A DNA stretch of 64,000 nt from Nostoc sp. TH1S01 (GTDB lineage Bacteria; Cyanobacteriota; Cyanobacteriia; Cyanobacteriales; Nostocaceae). The notes beneath the pieces are model-generated. The model searched no databases. It saw nothing but the letters and a program-made list of their open reading frames with translations, and was not told the origin of the DNA. Shown here piece after piece: positions 26,142 to 35,298 of the stretch (within the stretch, counting starts at the first letter, position 1; every line of letters starts with the position of its first letter). Both the position numbers and the translations under genes were made by a program. Location of the stretch: NCBI GenBank assembly GCA_018993265.1, contig JAGKSW010000032.1, positions 1 to 64,000 on the forward strand, given 5' to 3'.

Positions 26142-26354
26142 ATGAAGACTCTAGGCATTTCCAGAAATGAAATAGCTGCCATGACCGCAGCAGATGTGGA
26201 AGATTTAGCTACTCGTCTGGAACTTGATAATTATAGCAATGCTTTTGAAGGTTTGAACGATTGGCATCTACTGCGGGCGATCGCCTTTCAGCGTCCAGAA
26301 TTAGTTGAACCCTATATCTACCTCTTAGATTTAGAACCTTACGATGAAGCTTAG
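26142..26354 (+). CDS. DUF2555-like small cyanobacterial protein
   Basis: 70 residues from ATG 26142, preceded by GGGAGGGG. The C-terminal half (SNAFEGLNDWHLLRAIAFQ, then RPELVEPYIYLLDLEPYDEA) is highly conserved-looking and matches my memory of the DUF2555 family in cyanobacteria. No membrane helix or signal peptide; function unknown. It sits 62 bp upstream of coaBC on the same strand, with an AGTATGAAGTATAAAG repeat between them. Confidence 0.7.
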   Translation: MKTLGISRNEIAAMTAADVEDLATRLELDNYSNAFEGLNDWHLLRAIAFQRPELVEPYIYLLDLEPYDEA

Positions 26355-26416
26355 GTAAAGTATGAAGTATAAAGTATGAAGTGTGAAAATAATTTCAGGC
26401 TTCATATTTTTTTCTG

Positions 26417-27649
26417 ATGTCTAATCTTCAGTCTCCCAGCGAAAAACGCAACAACAGGGTTCTTATTTGTGTAGGCGGCGGTATCGCCGCCTATAAAGTT
26501 TGTGAGGTGGTTTCAACGCTGTTTAAAAGTGGGGTGGAAGTTCGTGTAATTCTCACCCGTTCAGCACAAGAATTTATCACACCTCTGACTTTAGCGACTC
26601 TCTCCCGTCATCCAGCCTATACAGATGATGATTTTTGGCAACCAACTCACTCTCGTCCGTTGCATATTGAGTTGGGAGAATGGGCAGATTTAATTGTAAT
26701 TGCGCCTTTAACTGCAAATACATTGGCTAAGTTAACCTACGGGATGGCTGATAATTTGCTGACTAATACGGTGTTAGCTTCGACTTGTCCTGTGCTGTTA
26801 GCGCCGGCGATGAATACGGATATGTGGGAACAGTTGACGGTGCAGCGCAATTGGCAGCAATTGTTAACAGACAGCCGCTATCATGGGATGAGTACAGCAT
26901 CGGGGTTACTGGCGTGCGATCGCATCGGTGCTGGTAGAATGGCGGAACCAGCAGAAATTGTCACACGTGTTCAATCTTTGTTACATACTGGCGGTAAGCG
27001 AGATTTAGTCGGTAAACGCATATTAATTAGTGCTGGGGGAACGCGAGAGTATCTCGACCCAGTAAGATTTATTGGTAATCCTTCTACGGGAAAAATGGGT
27101 TTGGCTTTAGCCCAAGCCGCCTTGCATCGTGGTGCAAATGTGACTTTAGTACATGGTGTAGCTAGTTGGGATGTACCCTTGGGAGTGCAAGCAATACCCG
27201 TCATCTCAGCAGAGGAAATGCAGCAGGTAATGCTGGAATACTTACCGAATGCTGATGTGATTGTGATGTCGGCAGCTGTGGCTGATGTAAAGCCTAGAGA
27301 TTATAGTACAGAGAAATTGCCCAAGCGATCGCTCCCTCAAGCATTACCTTTAGAATCTGTACCTGATATCGTTGCCCAATTAGCACAACTCAAACAACCA
27401 CATCAGTTATTAATTGGCTTTGCTGCACAGACGGGAGATATCATCACCCCTGCAAAGGCAAAGTTGCAGACTAAGAAATTAGATGTAATTGTTGCTAATC
27501 CTATTGATAAACCTGATAGTGGTTTTGGGAGTAACAACAATCAAGCCATATTTTTAGATGGGCAGAATCATCAATTAGAAATTGCCCATTGTTCTAAGTT
27601 GGAAATGGCGCATCATCTGTTTGATTTTGTGATGAGTCGAGATGCTTGA
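26417..27649 (+). CDS. coaBC: Phosphopantothenoylcysteine decarboxylase/synthetase
   Basis: 410 residues. The N-terminal CoaC flavoprotein half has [13 protein letters not shown], the catalytic His in SRPLHIEL, and APAMNTDMW. The C-terminal CoaB half has [34 protein letters not shown] and a C-terminal ADP-loop lysine region ([10 protein letters not shown]). It converts 4'-phosphopantothenate to 4'-phosphopantetheine in coenzyme A synthesis. Length is normal for the fused enzyme. The start follows a repeat-rich leader with no strong ribosome site. Confidence 0.94.
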   Translation: MSNLQSPSEKRNNRVLICVGGGIAAYKVCEVVSTLFKSGVEVRVILTRSAQEFITPLTLATLSRHPAYTDDDFWQPTHSRPLHIELGEWADLIVIAPLTANTLAKLTYGMADNLLTNTVLASTCPVLLAPAMNTDMWEQLTVQRNWQQLLTDSRYHGMSTASGLLACDRIGAGRMAEPAEIVTRVQSLLHTGGKRDLVGKRILISAGGTREYLDPVRFIGNPSTGKMGLALAQAALHRGANVTLVHGVASWDVPLGVQAIPVISAEEMQQVMLEYLPNADVIVMSAAVADVKPRDYSTEKLPKRSLPQALPLESVPDIVAQLAQLKQPHQLLIGFAAQTGDIITPAKAKLQTKKLDVIVANPIDKPDSGFGSNNNQAIFLDGQNHQLEIAHCSKLEMAHHLFDFVMSRDA

Positions 27650-27654
27650 TGATG

Positions 27655-27680
27655 TTTCTCCAATACTTAATAATGGAGAA
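27655..27680 (+). terminator. Possible coaBC terminator
   Basis: TTCTCCA and TGGAGAA form a 7-bp stem 7 bp after the coaBC stop, followed by AAGAATTTTATTTT. The T-rich stretch is interrupted, so confidence is low. Confidence 0.35.
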
Positions 27681-27695
27681 CAAGAATTTTATTTT

Positions 27696-27726
27696 CTCGC
27701 GCAAAGGCGCAAAGGCGCAAAGAGTT
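27696..27726. repeat. Short tandem repeat (GGCGCAAA type)
   Basis: CTCGCGCAAAGGCGCAAAG and a further unit, the same repeat as at 206-246, between the convergent coaBC and methyltransferase genes. Confidence 0.75.
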
Positions 27727-27754
27727 AGAGAAAGTTTGTTTGTTTAGTAGGCGG

Positions 27755-28378
27755 TTATTTTTTGGAGTGAATCACTTGTAAACTCCCGCCTGCATACAAT
27801 TGTGTCTTCTCTACATTGAAGCCAATTTCCTTTAATAACTCTGGCAAATCAGTTTTGATTAACTCCCAAGCTGTTTCTGTTTCAAATAATAGTAAAAACA
27901 CTGAGACACCAGGCCAAAATATGGGATTATTCGGTGCATGAAAATCTACCAATGTAAATACACCTCCTGGTTTCAGGACTCGATATACTTCTTGCAGAAT
28001 TTGTCGTAATTGTGCAGCGTGCATTTCATGTAATGCGGCACTGGTATGCACCACATCAAAAAAATTCTCGGCAAAGGGCATATTTTCGGCAAAGGCTTCT
28101 ATATATGAGGCTTCAGGGACATTTTGTCTTGCCCGTTGCAAAGATTTTGGTGAGGCATCTAATCCTGTTACATTTTGTGAATATTTCACTAAAAATTGTG
28201 TAGATTGCCCACTGCCACAACATAAATCTAATACCTGAGTATCTGAATGAATTGTTAAGCCTTGTAAGGCAAGTTGGCGAAAACGGGTTTCTCCACCGAC
28301 GCTGATAGCTGCTAAACGGGAAATAGCATCATATAACCATTGATAGCGGTAACTTAAATCTCGTAAAATTGTTGCCAT
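27755..28378 (-). CDS. Class I SAM-dependent methyltransferase
   Basis: 207 residues with motif I VLDLCCGSGQST, the acidic end of strand 2 (VTGLDASPKSL), motif II FDVVHTSAALHEM and motif III VLKPGGVFTLVDFH. The pattern fits the UbiE/MenG-like group, but the substrate (quinone, lipid or small molecule) is not indicated. A hydrophobic segment WPGVSVFLLLF could associate with membrane. The start has AGGAAAGG upstream. It is divergent from hemH with 93 bp between them, which must hold both promoters. Confidence 0.85.
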   Translation of the reverse strand: MATILRDLSYRYQWLYDAISRLAAISVGGETRFRQLALQGLTIHSDTQVLDLCCGSGQSTQFLVKYSQNVTGLDASPKSLQRARQNVPEASYIEAFAENMPFAENFFDVVHTSAALHEMHAAQLRQILQEVYRVLKPGGVFTLVDFHAPNNPIFWPGVSVFLLLFETETAWELIKTDLPELLKEIGFNVEKTQLYAGGSLQVIHSKK

Positions 28379-28471
28379 TGCACCTTTCCTGACTGTTAAG
28401 CTTTATATTTAATAAAGATATATTGTTAACATTAGTAAAAAATCTGAAAGGGTTGGGGGAAAATAACTGCT

Positions 28472-29638
28472 ATGGGTCGTGTAGGCGTTTTATTACTCAA
28501 TCTCGGTGGCCCCGATAAGTTAGAGGACGTTGGGCCGTTTTTGTTCAATTTATTTTCTGATCCTGAAATCATTCGCCTACCATTTCGTTGGTTGCAAAGA
28601 CCCTTAGCTTGGTTTATTGCGTCGCGGCGTACTAAAACATCGCAAGAGAATTATAAACAAATTGGTGGTGGTTCTCCCTTGCGGCGAATTACAGAAGCGC
28701 AAGGAGAAGCTTTAAGAGAACAGTTGAGTGATTTGGGTAAAGAGGCTAACATCTATGTGGGTATGCGGTACTGGCATCCTTATACAGAAGAAGCGATCGC
28801 CCAGCTTACCCAAGATGAAATTGATAAGCTGGTAATTCTGCCCCTTTATCCGCAATTTTCTATCAGTACCAGTGGTTCTAGCTTCCGGTTATTAGAAAAA
28901 CTTTGGCAAGAAGACCCCAAACTGCAAAGTCTTGAATACACCGTCATTCCTTCTTGGTATAAACAGCGCAATTACCTCAAAGCAATGGCGGAACTCATCG
29001 CCCAGGAAATAGACCAATTTCCTAACCCTAATGATGTACATATCTTCTTTAGTGCCCACGGTGTACCAAAAAGCTACGTGGAAGAAGCAGGTGACCCCTA
29101 TCAGCAAGAAATTGAGGAATGCACATACTTAATTATGCAGACCCTCAACCGTCCGAATGCTCATACTTTGGCTTATCAAAGCCGTGTCGGCCCTGTAGAA
29201 TGGCTACAACCTTATACAGAAGATGCGTTGAAGGAATTAGGCGCACAAGGTGTACAAGATATCGTGGTTGTACCCATCAGTTTTGTCTCCGAACATATTG
29301 AGACACTGCAAGAAATTGACATTGAATATCGAGAAATCGCCGAAGAAGCGGGAATTCACAACTTCCGTCGCGCACCTGCACCTAATACTCATCCAGTATT
29401 TATTCGCGCCTTGGCTGATTTAGTCATTGAAGCACTGGAACAACCCAACTTCAAGCTGTCACAAGCAGCCCAAATGAAGAAAAGGGTGAAAATGTATCCC
29501 CCAGAAAGTTGGGAATGGGGTATGACTACGAGTGCGGAAGTTTGGAATGGTCGAATTGCGATGTTAGGCTTTATTGCCTTAATTATTGAGCTAGTTACTG
29601 GTCATGGTTTGTTACACATGATTGGACTGTTGCAATAA
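28472..29638 (+). CDS. hemH: Ferrochelatase with C-terminal LHC-like helix
   Basis: 388 residues. The chelatase domain (1-320) inserts Fe2+ into protoporphyrin IX; visible signatures are [13 protein letters not shown], the GSPLRRIT loop, [18 protein letters not shown] with the metal-binding His, and the conserved [13 protein letters not shown]. After a linker (about 320-345) comes one chlorophyll-binding-like transmembrane helix ([17 protein letters not shown]), the hallmark of cyanobacterial and plastid type II ferrochelatases. That helix anchors the enzyme to thylakoids and couples heme and chlorophyll synthesis. Confidence 0.96.
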   Translation: MGRVGVLLLNLGGPDKLEDVGPFLFNLFSDPEIIRLPFRWLQRPLAWFIASRRTKTSQENYKQIGGGSPLRRITEAQGEALREQLSDLGKEANIYVGMRYWHPYTEEAIAQLTQDEIDKLVILPLYPQFSISTSGSSFRLLEKLWQEDPKLQSLEYTVIPSWYKQRNYLKAMAELIAQEIDQFPNPNDVHIFFSAHGVPKSYVEEAGDPYQQEIEECTYLIMQTLNRPNAHTLAYQSRVGPVEWLQPYTEDALKELGAQGVQDIVVVPISFVSEHIETLQEIDIEYREIAEEAGIHNFRRAPAPNTHPVFIRALADLVIEALEQPNFKLSQAAQMKKRVKMYPPESWEWGMTTSAEVWNGRIAMLGFIALIIELVTGHGLLHMIGLLQ

Positions 29639-29691
29639 AAAAAAGGGTTAGGGAGTATTTTCACACTACAACCACAACAAAATACAGGCGC

Positions 29692-29805
29692 TCATTCCCA
29701 TACGATATAATTTGCAGCGAGCTTCTCATCAAGAGTAGCGATGCGGTGGAATTGCTTGAGTCGGTTGATAGTACGTTCAACAATGTTACCTCGGCAGTAA
29801 TAGGA
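29692..29805 (-). pseudogene. IS5-type transposase C-terminal remnant
   Basis: The minus strand encodes SYYCRGNIVERTINRLKQF followed by HRIATLDEKLAANY and a stop at 29692-29694. This is the end of the DDE domain of IS5-family transposases (R.NVER.INRLK..R.IATRYDK). Everything upstream of YCRG is missing; the frame is replaced by the start of a separate inverted-repeat element at 29802. Confidence 0.75.
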
Positions 29806-29943
29806 CTTACGCATGAAAACGAAAAATCAAGGTTTTGGGCCAGGGTGTCAGGGTGTAGGGGTAGATGTATCCAAAACCCTTACACCCCATACCCGTTCAC
29901 CCATAAACCCAATCTCTACTGAGAATCTTTGTGCGTAAGTCCT
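29802..29943. mobile_element. MITE with AGGACTTACGCA termini (copy A)
   Basis: AGGACTTACGCA at 29802-29813 and its perfect complement TGCGTAAGTCCT at 29932-29943 bound 142 bp that contain a GTGTAGGGGT/ACACCCC hairpin and no gene. It joins the transposase remnant directly. Related degenerate sequences are at 32135-32195 and 47707-47800. Confidence 0.75.
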
Positions 29944-30063
29944 GTTTGTATTAAAGTCACCACGTGAACGATTTAGTTTTTCCTCTTGTTCACCCCTTTT
30001 TTTCCCCAGATGCGTGTTGGTGAGAGCAGATGAATTTAGCCTCTGGAAAAACCACAACCAAAC

Positions 30064-30654
30064 ATGAAAATCTTTTCTTCCCTACTCTCTCTCTTAGCTT
30101 CTACTTTTTGCTTTGTAATTTTAAATACTATTGATCCACCAGTATTTTCTCAAGCCGCAGAGATGAAAGCAAACTCTGCTTGTAGAGAAAAAAATCTTGA
30201 AACATTAACTACTCAACTTTTACGAGATTTACCTAGCTATGCTAATCGTGCTGGTCAACGCGCTCGTCGTCGGACAAGAAGTAGTGATTTGTTCAGTTAT
30301 ATGGTGTTAGCAGGTAGACCAGAATTTAAACCTCTACCATTAAATCCTGTTGGTGATCATCTCAACGAGCAAAAGATTTCCAATACAAAAGTTGAACAAG
30401 TTTTTTTTACCACCTTAGAACGGCAGTATATAGACAATCAAGCAATTGAATTACAAGAATTTCATTGGTTATTTTTAACTAAAAATCAAAGTGGCTGGTA
30501 TTTGGTTATGATGTTGACACAAACTGGTTCTTCTACTAACAAACAACCACCAACACCACCGCGTGATAGTAGCAATGGTATAGTTGCCCAAGGTATAAAA
30601 GCTTGGCTGCGAGATTGCCAGGCAGGAAGTCTGCGAGAGACAGCGATAAATTGA
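30064..30654 (+). CDS. Secreted protein of unknown function
   Basis: 196 residues with a clear signal peptide (MKIFSSLLSLLASTFCFVIL, cleavage near VFSQA). The mature part contains two cysteines (ACRE and DCQA near the ends), which could form a disulfide, a basic stretch RARRRTRSSDLFSY, and a proline-rich QPPTPPRDSS linker before a final GIVAQGIKAWLRDCQAG segment. I recall similar hypothetical proteins in filamentous cyanobacteria but no domain name. Periplasmic or outer-membrane location is likely. Confidence 0.7.
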   Translation: MKIFSSLLSLLASTFCFVILNTIDPPVFSQAAEMKANSACREKNLETLTTQLLRDLPSYANRAGQRARRRTRSSDLFSYMVLAGRPEFKPLPLNPVGDHLNEQKISNTKVEQVFFTTLERQYIDNQAIELQEFHWLFLTKNQSGWYLVMMLTQTGSSTNKQPPTPPRDSSNGIVAQGIKAWLRDCQAGSLRETAIN

Positions 30655-31066
30655 GGCATTCATCTTTAGGATTAATCAAACCTAATGCAAAGCTATAGGT
30701 TTAAATTCATCTATGTATTGCATTATTTTTGTTCAATGGTTATAAGTAGCAGGTTGCAAATAAATCCAACTGTATAACTAAATGTAAAATACTCAAAATC
30801 TCTGCGATTGCTTCACTTCACGTTGCTCCGTACCCTACGGCAAGGCTTAAGCCTACGCGATGACATAATTTATAAATTTTACCGCATACTTACTTAAAAG
30901 CATCATTTCAACACATAAGTGCTAAATACAAAAGGCATTTCCTACTTCCGGCCCCTCACTCGCTTAATATTGACTTTTATTCCTAAAAGTTGCTAGATTC
31001 ATTTGTTGAGATAGTTGAAACTTATTATCAAAAATACTGCCAATAGTTCCTAACGGAGAGTTAGAA
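30655..31066. other. Intergenic region, no gene seen
   Basis: 412 bp. It includes a commonly dispersed cyanobacterial stretch around 30815-30860 (GCTCCGTACCCTACGGCAAG, then GCTTAAGCCTACGCGATGAC). The last 100 bp should contain the promoter of the PhnD-type gene, whose ribosome site CGGAGAG lies at 31052-31058. Confidence 0.5.
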
Positions 31067-32053
31067 ATGAGTGTGAGTAAAAAGGGCGTTTTGGGTGCTG
31101 GTGTTGCATTTGCAGCACTGACAGGTTTGGTTGTTGGTACTTTTGGGGCGATGCAGACAACTAATGCTAATGCTAACTCCATTCCTAATCAACAAGCGCC
31201 ACGCTTACTTGCCCAAGCTAGAAGACTAAGTAATTTAACAGTAATTTTTCCTAGTCGTTCTGACTCTACAGACTTGCAAAATAAAGCCAACGCTGTAGCC
31301 AGGTTTCTCTCTAACGAGTTAAAGATTCCCGTCAAAGCACAGATTGGTGATGATACTGCGGCGGTGGAAGCTTTAAGAGCAAATCGCGCTGATGTGGCTT
31401 TTCTTAGCAGCCGTCCGGCGTTGAAAGCTGAACAATTGGCAAATGCTAAGTTGTATCTAGCTGAAGTCCGTGACAATTACTCTGGTAGATACACCTATAA
31501 TTCAATATTTGTCGTTCCTAACAATAGCTCTTTGAAAACCAGAAATACGGCTCAAGCAACCCTAGGACAACTGCGGGGTAAGCGCATAGCCTTTACTTCC
31601 CCAACTTCTGGTTCAGGATTTGTTTTCCCGGTGAGTGAGTTAGTCAAACAGGGATTTGTCCCCAACCGCGATCGCCTGGATAATTTCTTCGGTCAAGTTG
31701 CTTACGGTGGTAATTACAGCAAAGCGTTGCAAGCAGTAGTGCGCGGTCAAGCTGATGTAGCGGTTGTTTCTGAGTATGCTATGTTCTCACCGTACATCAC
31801 GCCTCAAGAAAAAAGCCAATTACGCGTACTTTACAAAATTTCCGGTGTTCCTGCCCACGGTATCGCCATTGATGATGATGTACCAGTACAAGACAGAGAA
31901 AGATTAATCAACGCTCTCCTGAAGTTAAATCAATCACAAAATAATCAGCTATTACGCAACTTATACAACTCCACCGAATTGGTCAGAGTTGATCATAATC
32001 GTCACCTGTCACCAATTCGCACTGCTCTTTCCCGGATTGGGATTGCGCCGTAG
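31067..32053 (+). CDS. phnD: PhnD-type phosphonate/phosphite-binding protein
   Basis: 328 residues. A signal peptide (KKGVLGAGVAFAALTGLVVGTFGAM) precedes a type II periplasmic binding fold of the PhnD/PtxB/AioX group: LTVIFPSRSDSTDLQNKANA, then ALRANRADVAFLS, LRGKRIAFTSPTSGSGFVFP and a GQADVAVVSEYAM segment. It would capture a phosphorus oxyanion (phosphonate, phosphite or similar) for the transporter encoded downstream. Good ribosome site CGGAGAG. No C-P lyase or phosphite dehydrogenase gene is in the window, so the ligand is open. Confidence 0.85.
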   Translation: MSVSKKGVLGAGVAFAALTGLVVGTFGAMQTTNANANSIPNQQAPRLLAQARRLSNLTVIFPSRSDSTDLQNKANAVARFLSNELKIPVKAQIGDDTAAVEALRANRADVAFLSSRPALKAEQLANAKLYLAEVRDNYSGRYTYNSIFVVPNNSSLKTRNTAQATLGQLRGKRIAFTSPTSGSGFVFPVSELVKQGFVPNRDRLDNFFGQVAYGGNYSKALQAVVRGQADVAVVSEYAMFSPYITPQEKSQLRVLYKISGVPAHGIAIDDDVPVQDRERLINALLKLNQSQNNQLLRNLYNSTELVRVDHNRHLSPIRTALSRIGIAP

Positions 32054-32134
32054 TCAAAGGGTGTAAGGGCAAAATCAAGTCAAAAGTCAAAAGTTAAAAG
32101 TCAAAAATTCTCTGACTTTTGAATTTTGGCTTCC

Positions 32135-32195
32135 CTGTAAGGGTGTAGATATTCAAAACTCTTACACCCATTCTCAACAGACAACAATCTCGTTA
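32135..32195. repeat. Degenerate MITE-related hairpin (copy C)
   Basis: GGGTGTAGATATTCAAAACTCT followed by TACACCC forms a hairpin, then TTCTCAACAGAC. The same order (hairpin, then TCTCAACAGA) is found at 47707-47790 and, in diverged form, in 29802-29943. It lies between phnD and phnC. Confidence 0.6.
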
Positions 32196-32289
32196 AAGTT
32201 GATGAGTAGCGAGAAACGCAAAACTTATCATTCCCTACACCGTTCGGCTGACGCTCACGGCGAAGCCCTTACACTCATGATAAAAATCG

Positions 32290-33015
32290 ATGAATGATTG
32301 TGTAATTGAATGTCATAACTTAGAGACAGCATACACTGCGTCTTTAAATCGTCCTATCCTGAATGGGATTAGTTGTCGGATAAAACAGGGTGAGTTTGTT
32401 GTTCTGTTAGGACTTAATGGTGCAGGGAAATCGACACTATTGCGATCGCTGATCGGATTAGTCCCCTTCACCAAGGGAGAAATTCAAATCAACGGTGTAA
32501 CAATGACACCCCGCACCCTACCGCAAATTCGCCGCAATGTTGGAATGATATTTCAGGGAGGCGGATTAATTCGCCAGTTGTCAGCAATTGATAATGTGTT
32601 GTGTGGCAGACTTGGTGTCAGGACAACTTGGCAGACATTATTGGGCTTTCCAGGGCGCGATCGCAACTTAGCAATGGATTTACTTGCACAGTTGGGTTTA
32701 AAAGAACAGGCTGATCAAAAAACCAGCCAACTCAGTGGTGGACAGCAACAACGAGTGGCGATCGCCCGCGCATTAATTCAATCACCGCAAATTCTCTTAG
32801 CTGATGAACCAATTACAGGTTTGGATGTTGTCGCCTGTCAACAGGTAATGGAAACTTTATCAGAATTGCACCAGCAAGGTATGACGATTGTGACAGTTCT
32901 GCACGATTTAGGTATAGCTGCAAAATACGGTCAACGTGCGATCATCTTAGATGCTGGACGGATTGTTTACGACGGACTTTGTGAAAACTTGCAAGCCCAA
33001 TTTGTCAAATGTTAA
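32290..33015 (+). CDS. phnC: PhnC-type ABC transporter ATP-binding protein
   Basis: 241 residues of an ABC ATPase: Walker A LNGAGKST, Q loop MIFQGGG, signature LSGGQQQRVAIARAL, Walker B ILLADEP and switch His in VLHDLG. The pattern RRNVGMIFQ..LI.QLS..DNVL.GRLG is characteristic of phosphonate importers. It energises uptake through PhnE. The start overlaps nothing upstream; its stop overlaps the phnE start by 7 bp. Confidence 0.9.
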   Translation: MNDCVIECHNLETAYTASLNRPILNGISCRIKQGEFVVLLGLNGAGKSTLLRSLIGLVPFTKGEIQINGVTMTPRTLPQIRRNVGMIFQGGGLIRQLSAIDNVLCGRLGVRTTWQTLLGFPGRDRNLAMDLLAQLGLKEQADQKTSQLSGGQQQRVAIARALIQSPQILLADEPITGLDVVACQQVMETLSELHQQGMTIVTVLHDLGIAAKYGQRAIILDAGRIVYDGLCENLQAQFVKC

Positions 33016-33794
33016 ATTCAAAAACTCTTCGCCGTTATCCTTGGATCAGTCCCCTACTCATCCTTTTAATTGTTGTTACAGTCTATGCTTGGGCTTTGCG
33101 AGGCATCAAAGTCGATTTTGAATTAGTAATATCTAGCTGGCCTTACATCACTGATTTTGTTTCTCGCTTATTTCCCCCTGATCTGACAGTTATCGATATA
33201 GCAATTAAGGCACTCATAGAAACAGTGCAGATGTCTTTGTGGGGAACTAGTATAGGTGCAATTTTATCTTTACCCATTGCTGTAGCGAGTGCTAGTAATG
33301 TTGCGCCTCGTTGGTTGCAATGGTTAGCCAACTTACTACAAAACGCAGTGCGTTCCGTCCCTTCCATCATTTTGGGGTTAATTTTCGTCGCCGCCACTGG
33401 CTTAGGCGCACCCGCCGGAACCTTAGCTTTAGCAATTTACACCATTGGCTATTTAGCAAAGTTCTATCAACAAGCCATTGAAGCGGTGAATGCCAAATCT
33501 TTAGAATCTTTGCAAGTGATGGGTGCATCGAGATTTCAGATTGTGCAGTACGGCATTCTACCTCAAGTCTTACCCTTGGGTTTAGGATATACCTTATGGA
33601 TGTTTGAATATAATATCCGCGCTGCTTCAGTGTTGGGTGTAGTGGGTGCAGGTGGAATTGGCTTTCAACTCAAGAGTTACATTGATGGTTTTGAGTACAA
33701 CAAAGCTACAACTATGATGCTAGTGCTGTTAGTAGTTGTGACTGTAATTGATGCGTTCAGTAGTAAATTACGCCAGCGACTAGATTCACTCTAA
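33009..33794 (+). CDS. phnE: PhnE-type ABC transporter permease
   Basis: 261 residues with about six transmembrane helices. The permease EAA loop is EAVNAKSLESLQVMGASRFQ, followed by ILPQVLPLGLGYTLWMFEYNIRA, which is typical of PhnE. The ATG lies inside the phnC 3' end (ATGTTAA), so translation is coupled. Together with phnD and phnC it forms a complete three-gene importer. Confidence 0.9.
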   Translation: MLNSKTLRRYPWISPLLILLIVVTVYAWALRGIKVDFELVISSWPYITDFVSRLFPPDLTVIDIAIKALIETVQMSLWGTSIGAILSLPIAVASASNVAPRWLQWLANLLQNAVRSVPSIILGLIFVAATGLGAPAGTLALAIYTIGYLAKFYQQAIEAVNAKSLESLQVMGASRFQIVQYGILPQVLPLGLGYTLWMFEYNIRAASVLGVVGAGGIGFQLKSYIDGFEYNKATTMMLVLLVVVTVIDAFSSKLRQRLDSL

Positions 33795-33803
33795 ATAATA
33801 TAG

Positions 33804-34388
33804 CTACCAAACTTTGCTCATATTTAACACAAACCCAGGCAATGCAGGTTCACCACTGACTGTATCAGGATTTTCTAAACATTCTTCTGGTTGATGAGGA
33901 CGATAAATATAAACTCGGCGATGCTTACGGTCAATCAAAAAGCCTAATTGTACCCCTGGTTCTTGCATATATTCTGTCATTTTATCTTTTAGGGGTTGGA
34001 GGCTATCGCTAGGCGATCGCAGTTCCACTACAAAATCTGGGCAAATGGGTGCAAATCTTTGTTGCTGTTCTGCTGATAAAACATTCCACCGTTCTAGTTT
34101 CATCCAGGAAGCATCAGGAGAGCGTTTTGCACCCGTGGATAAGGTAAATCCTGTACTGGAACTAAACGCTATACCTGTTCCATTTTGTTCTGACCACACC
34201 CACAACTGTCCAGCAATATTAAATTCTCTGTTACCTGTCTCTGAACCTGTAGGGGGCATAATTGAAATTTCTCCGAATTGATTGCATTCAATGCGTAAGT
34301 CACGATTTATTTGACAGAAATCAAAGAATTGTTCATCTGTCATTTGCATTGATGGCGGAATTTGTATCACTAAGGGAGATGACAACAT
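33804..34388 (-). CDS. Uma2 family (DUF820) nuclease-like protein, intact copy
   Basis: 194 residues of the Uma2/DUF820 family, a PD-(D/E)XK nuclease fold that is greatly expanded in cyanobacteria. Visible are MTDEQFFDFCQINRDLRIE, ISIMPPTGSETGNREFNI, FTLSTGAKRSPDASWM, and the catalytic-like ICPDFVVELRSPSDSL. The D of PDFVVE and the E/R following are the expected site. Function is unproven; suggestions include mobile-element-related nuclease. A second copy lies immediately upstream, so this is a tandem duplication. Confidence 0.85.
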   Translation of the reverse strand: MLSSPLVIQIPPSMQMTDEQFFDFCQINRDLRIECNQFGEISIMPPTGSETGNREFNIAGQLWVWSEQNGTGIAFSSSTGFTLSTGAKRSPDASWMKLERWNVLSAEQQQRFAPICPDFVVELRSPSDSLQPLKDKMTEYMQEPGVQLGFLIDRKHRRVYIYRPHQPEECLENPDTVSGEPALPGFVLNMSKVW

Positions 34389-34405
34389 AATGCCTCAACA
34401 ATTTT

Positions 34406-35126
34406 TTACCAGACTTTGTTCATCTTTAAACTAAATCCAGGCAATACAGGTTCACCACTGACTGTATCAGGATTTTCTAAAATTTCTTCTGATTTACCAG
34501 GACGATAAATATAAACTCGGCGGTGTTTACGGTCAATCAAGAAACCTAACTGCACCCCTGGTTCTTGCATATATTCTGTCATTTTATCTTTCAGGGGTTG
34601 GAGATTATCGCCTAGCGATCGCAATTCCACTACAAAATCTGGGCAAATTGGTGCAAATCTTTGTTGTTGTTCTGCTGATAAAGCATTCCACCGTTCCAAT
34701 TTCATCCAGGAAGCATCGGGAGAGCGTTTTGCACCCGTGGATAAGGTAAAGCCTGTACTAGAGCTAAAAGCGATACCTGTACCGTCTTGTTCTGACCAAA
34801 CTCCTAGAGCATCGATTCAGTAATCAAAAACCTAACCCCCCACCCCCCTTCCCTACGAGGGAAGGGGGAGCCAAACTCCCCTCTCCTCGTAGGAGAGGGG
34901 TAGGGGGAGAGGTTATTTCAAGATTACTGAATTGGTGTTCTAGCTGTACAGCAATATTAAATTCTCTGTTACCTGTCTCTGAACCCGTGGGGGGCATAAT
35001 TGAAATTTCTCCGAGTTGATTCATTTCAATGCGTAAGTCACGATTAACTTGACAGAACTCAAAAAATTGTTCGTCTGTCATTTGCATTGATGCTGGCATT
35101 TGAAGTAACAAGGGATCTGAAAGCAT
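34406..35126 (-). pseudogene. Uma2 family gene disrupted by a MITE
   Basis: The 5' part (35126 to 34944) encodes MTDEQFFEFCQVNRDLRIEM to NREFNIAVQL, and the 3' part (34803 to 34406) encodes FTLSTGAKRSPDASWM to the end, both closely matching the neighbour at 33804-34388. A 132-bp element plus a duplicated CTAG separates them and shifts the frame. Removing 136 bp restores exactly 585 bp, the length of the intact copy. Both remaining halves are otherwise open, so the insertion looks recent. Confidence 0.92.
34808..34939. mobile_element. 132-bp MITE with CTAG target duplication
   Basis: Flanked by CTAG at 34804-34807 and 34940-34943. The 18-bp termini match at 14 positions, including ATTCAGTAATC/GATTACTGAAT exactly. 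Inside are two GC-rich hairpins (CTTCCCTACGAGGGAAG and CCCCTCTCCTCGTAGGAGAGGGG-like arms). No coding capacity, so it needs a transposase supplied elsewhere. Confidence 0.92.
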
Positions 35127-35298
35127 AATGCTTGGGCAACTGGCTTTATTTTTATTCTCATGGAAAAGCGCAAAGTCGCCAAGAATAGAGCCTTGCAACT
35201 TTGCGCCTTTATACGAAATTTCAATGAGACTTTAGCATACCCAGTACTGATTGCTGAATGCTTTAACTCAGCACTCAGCACTTTCAACTCAGCACTCA

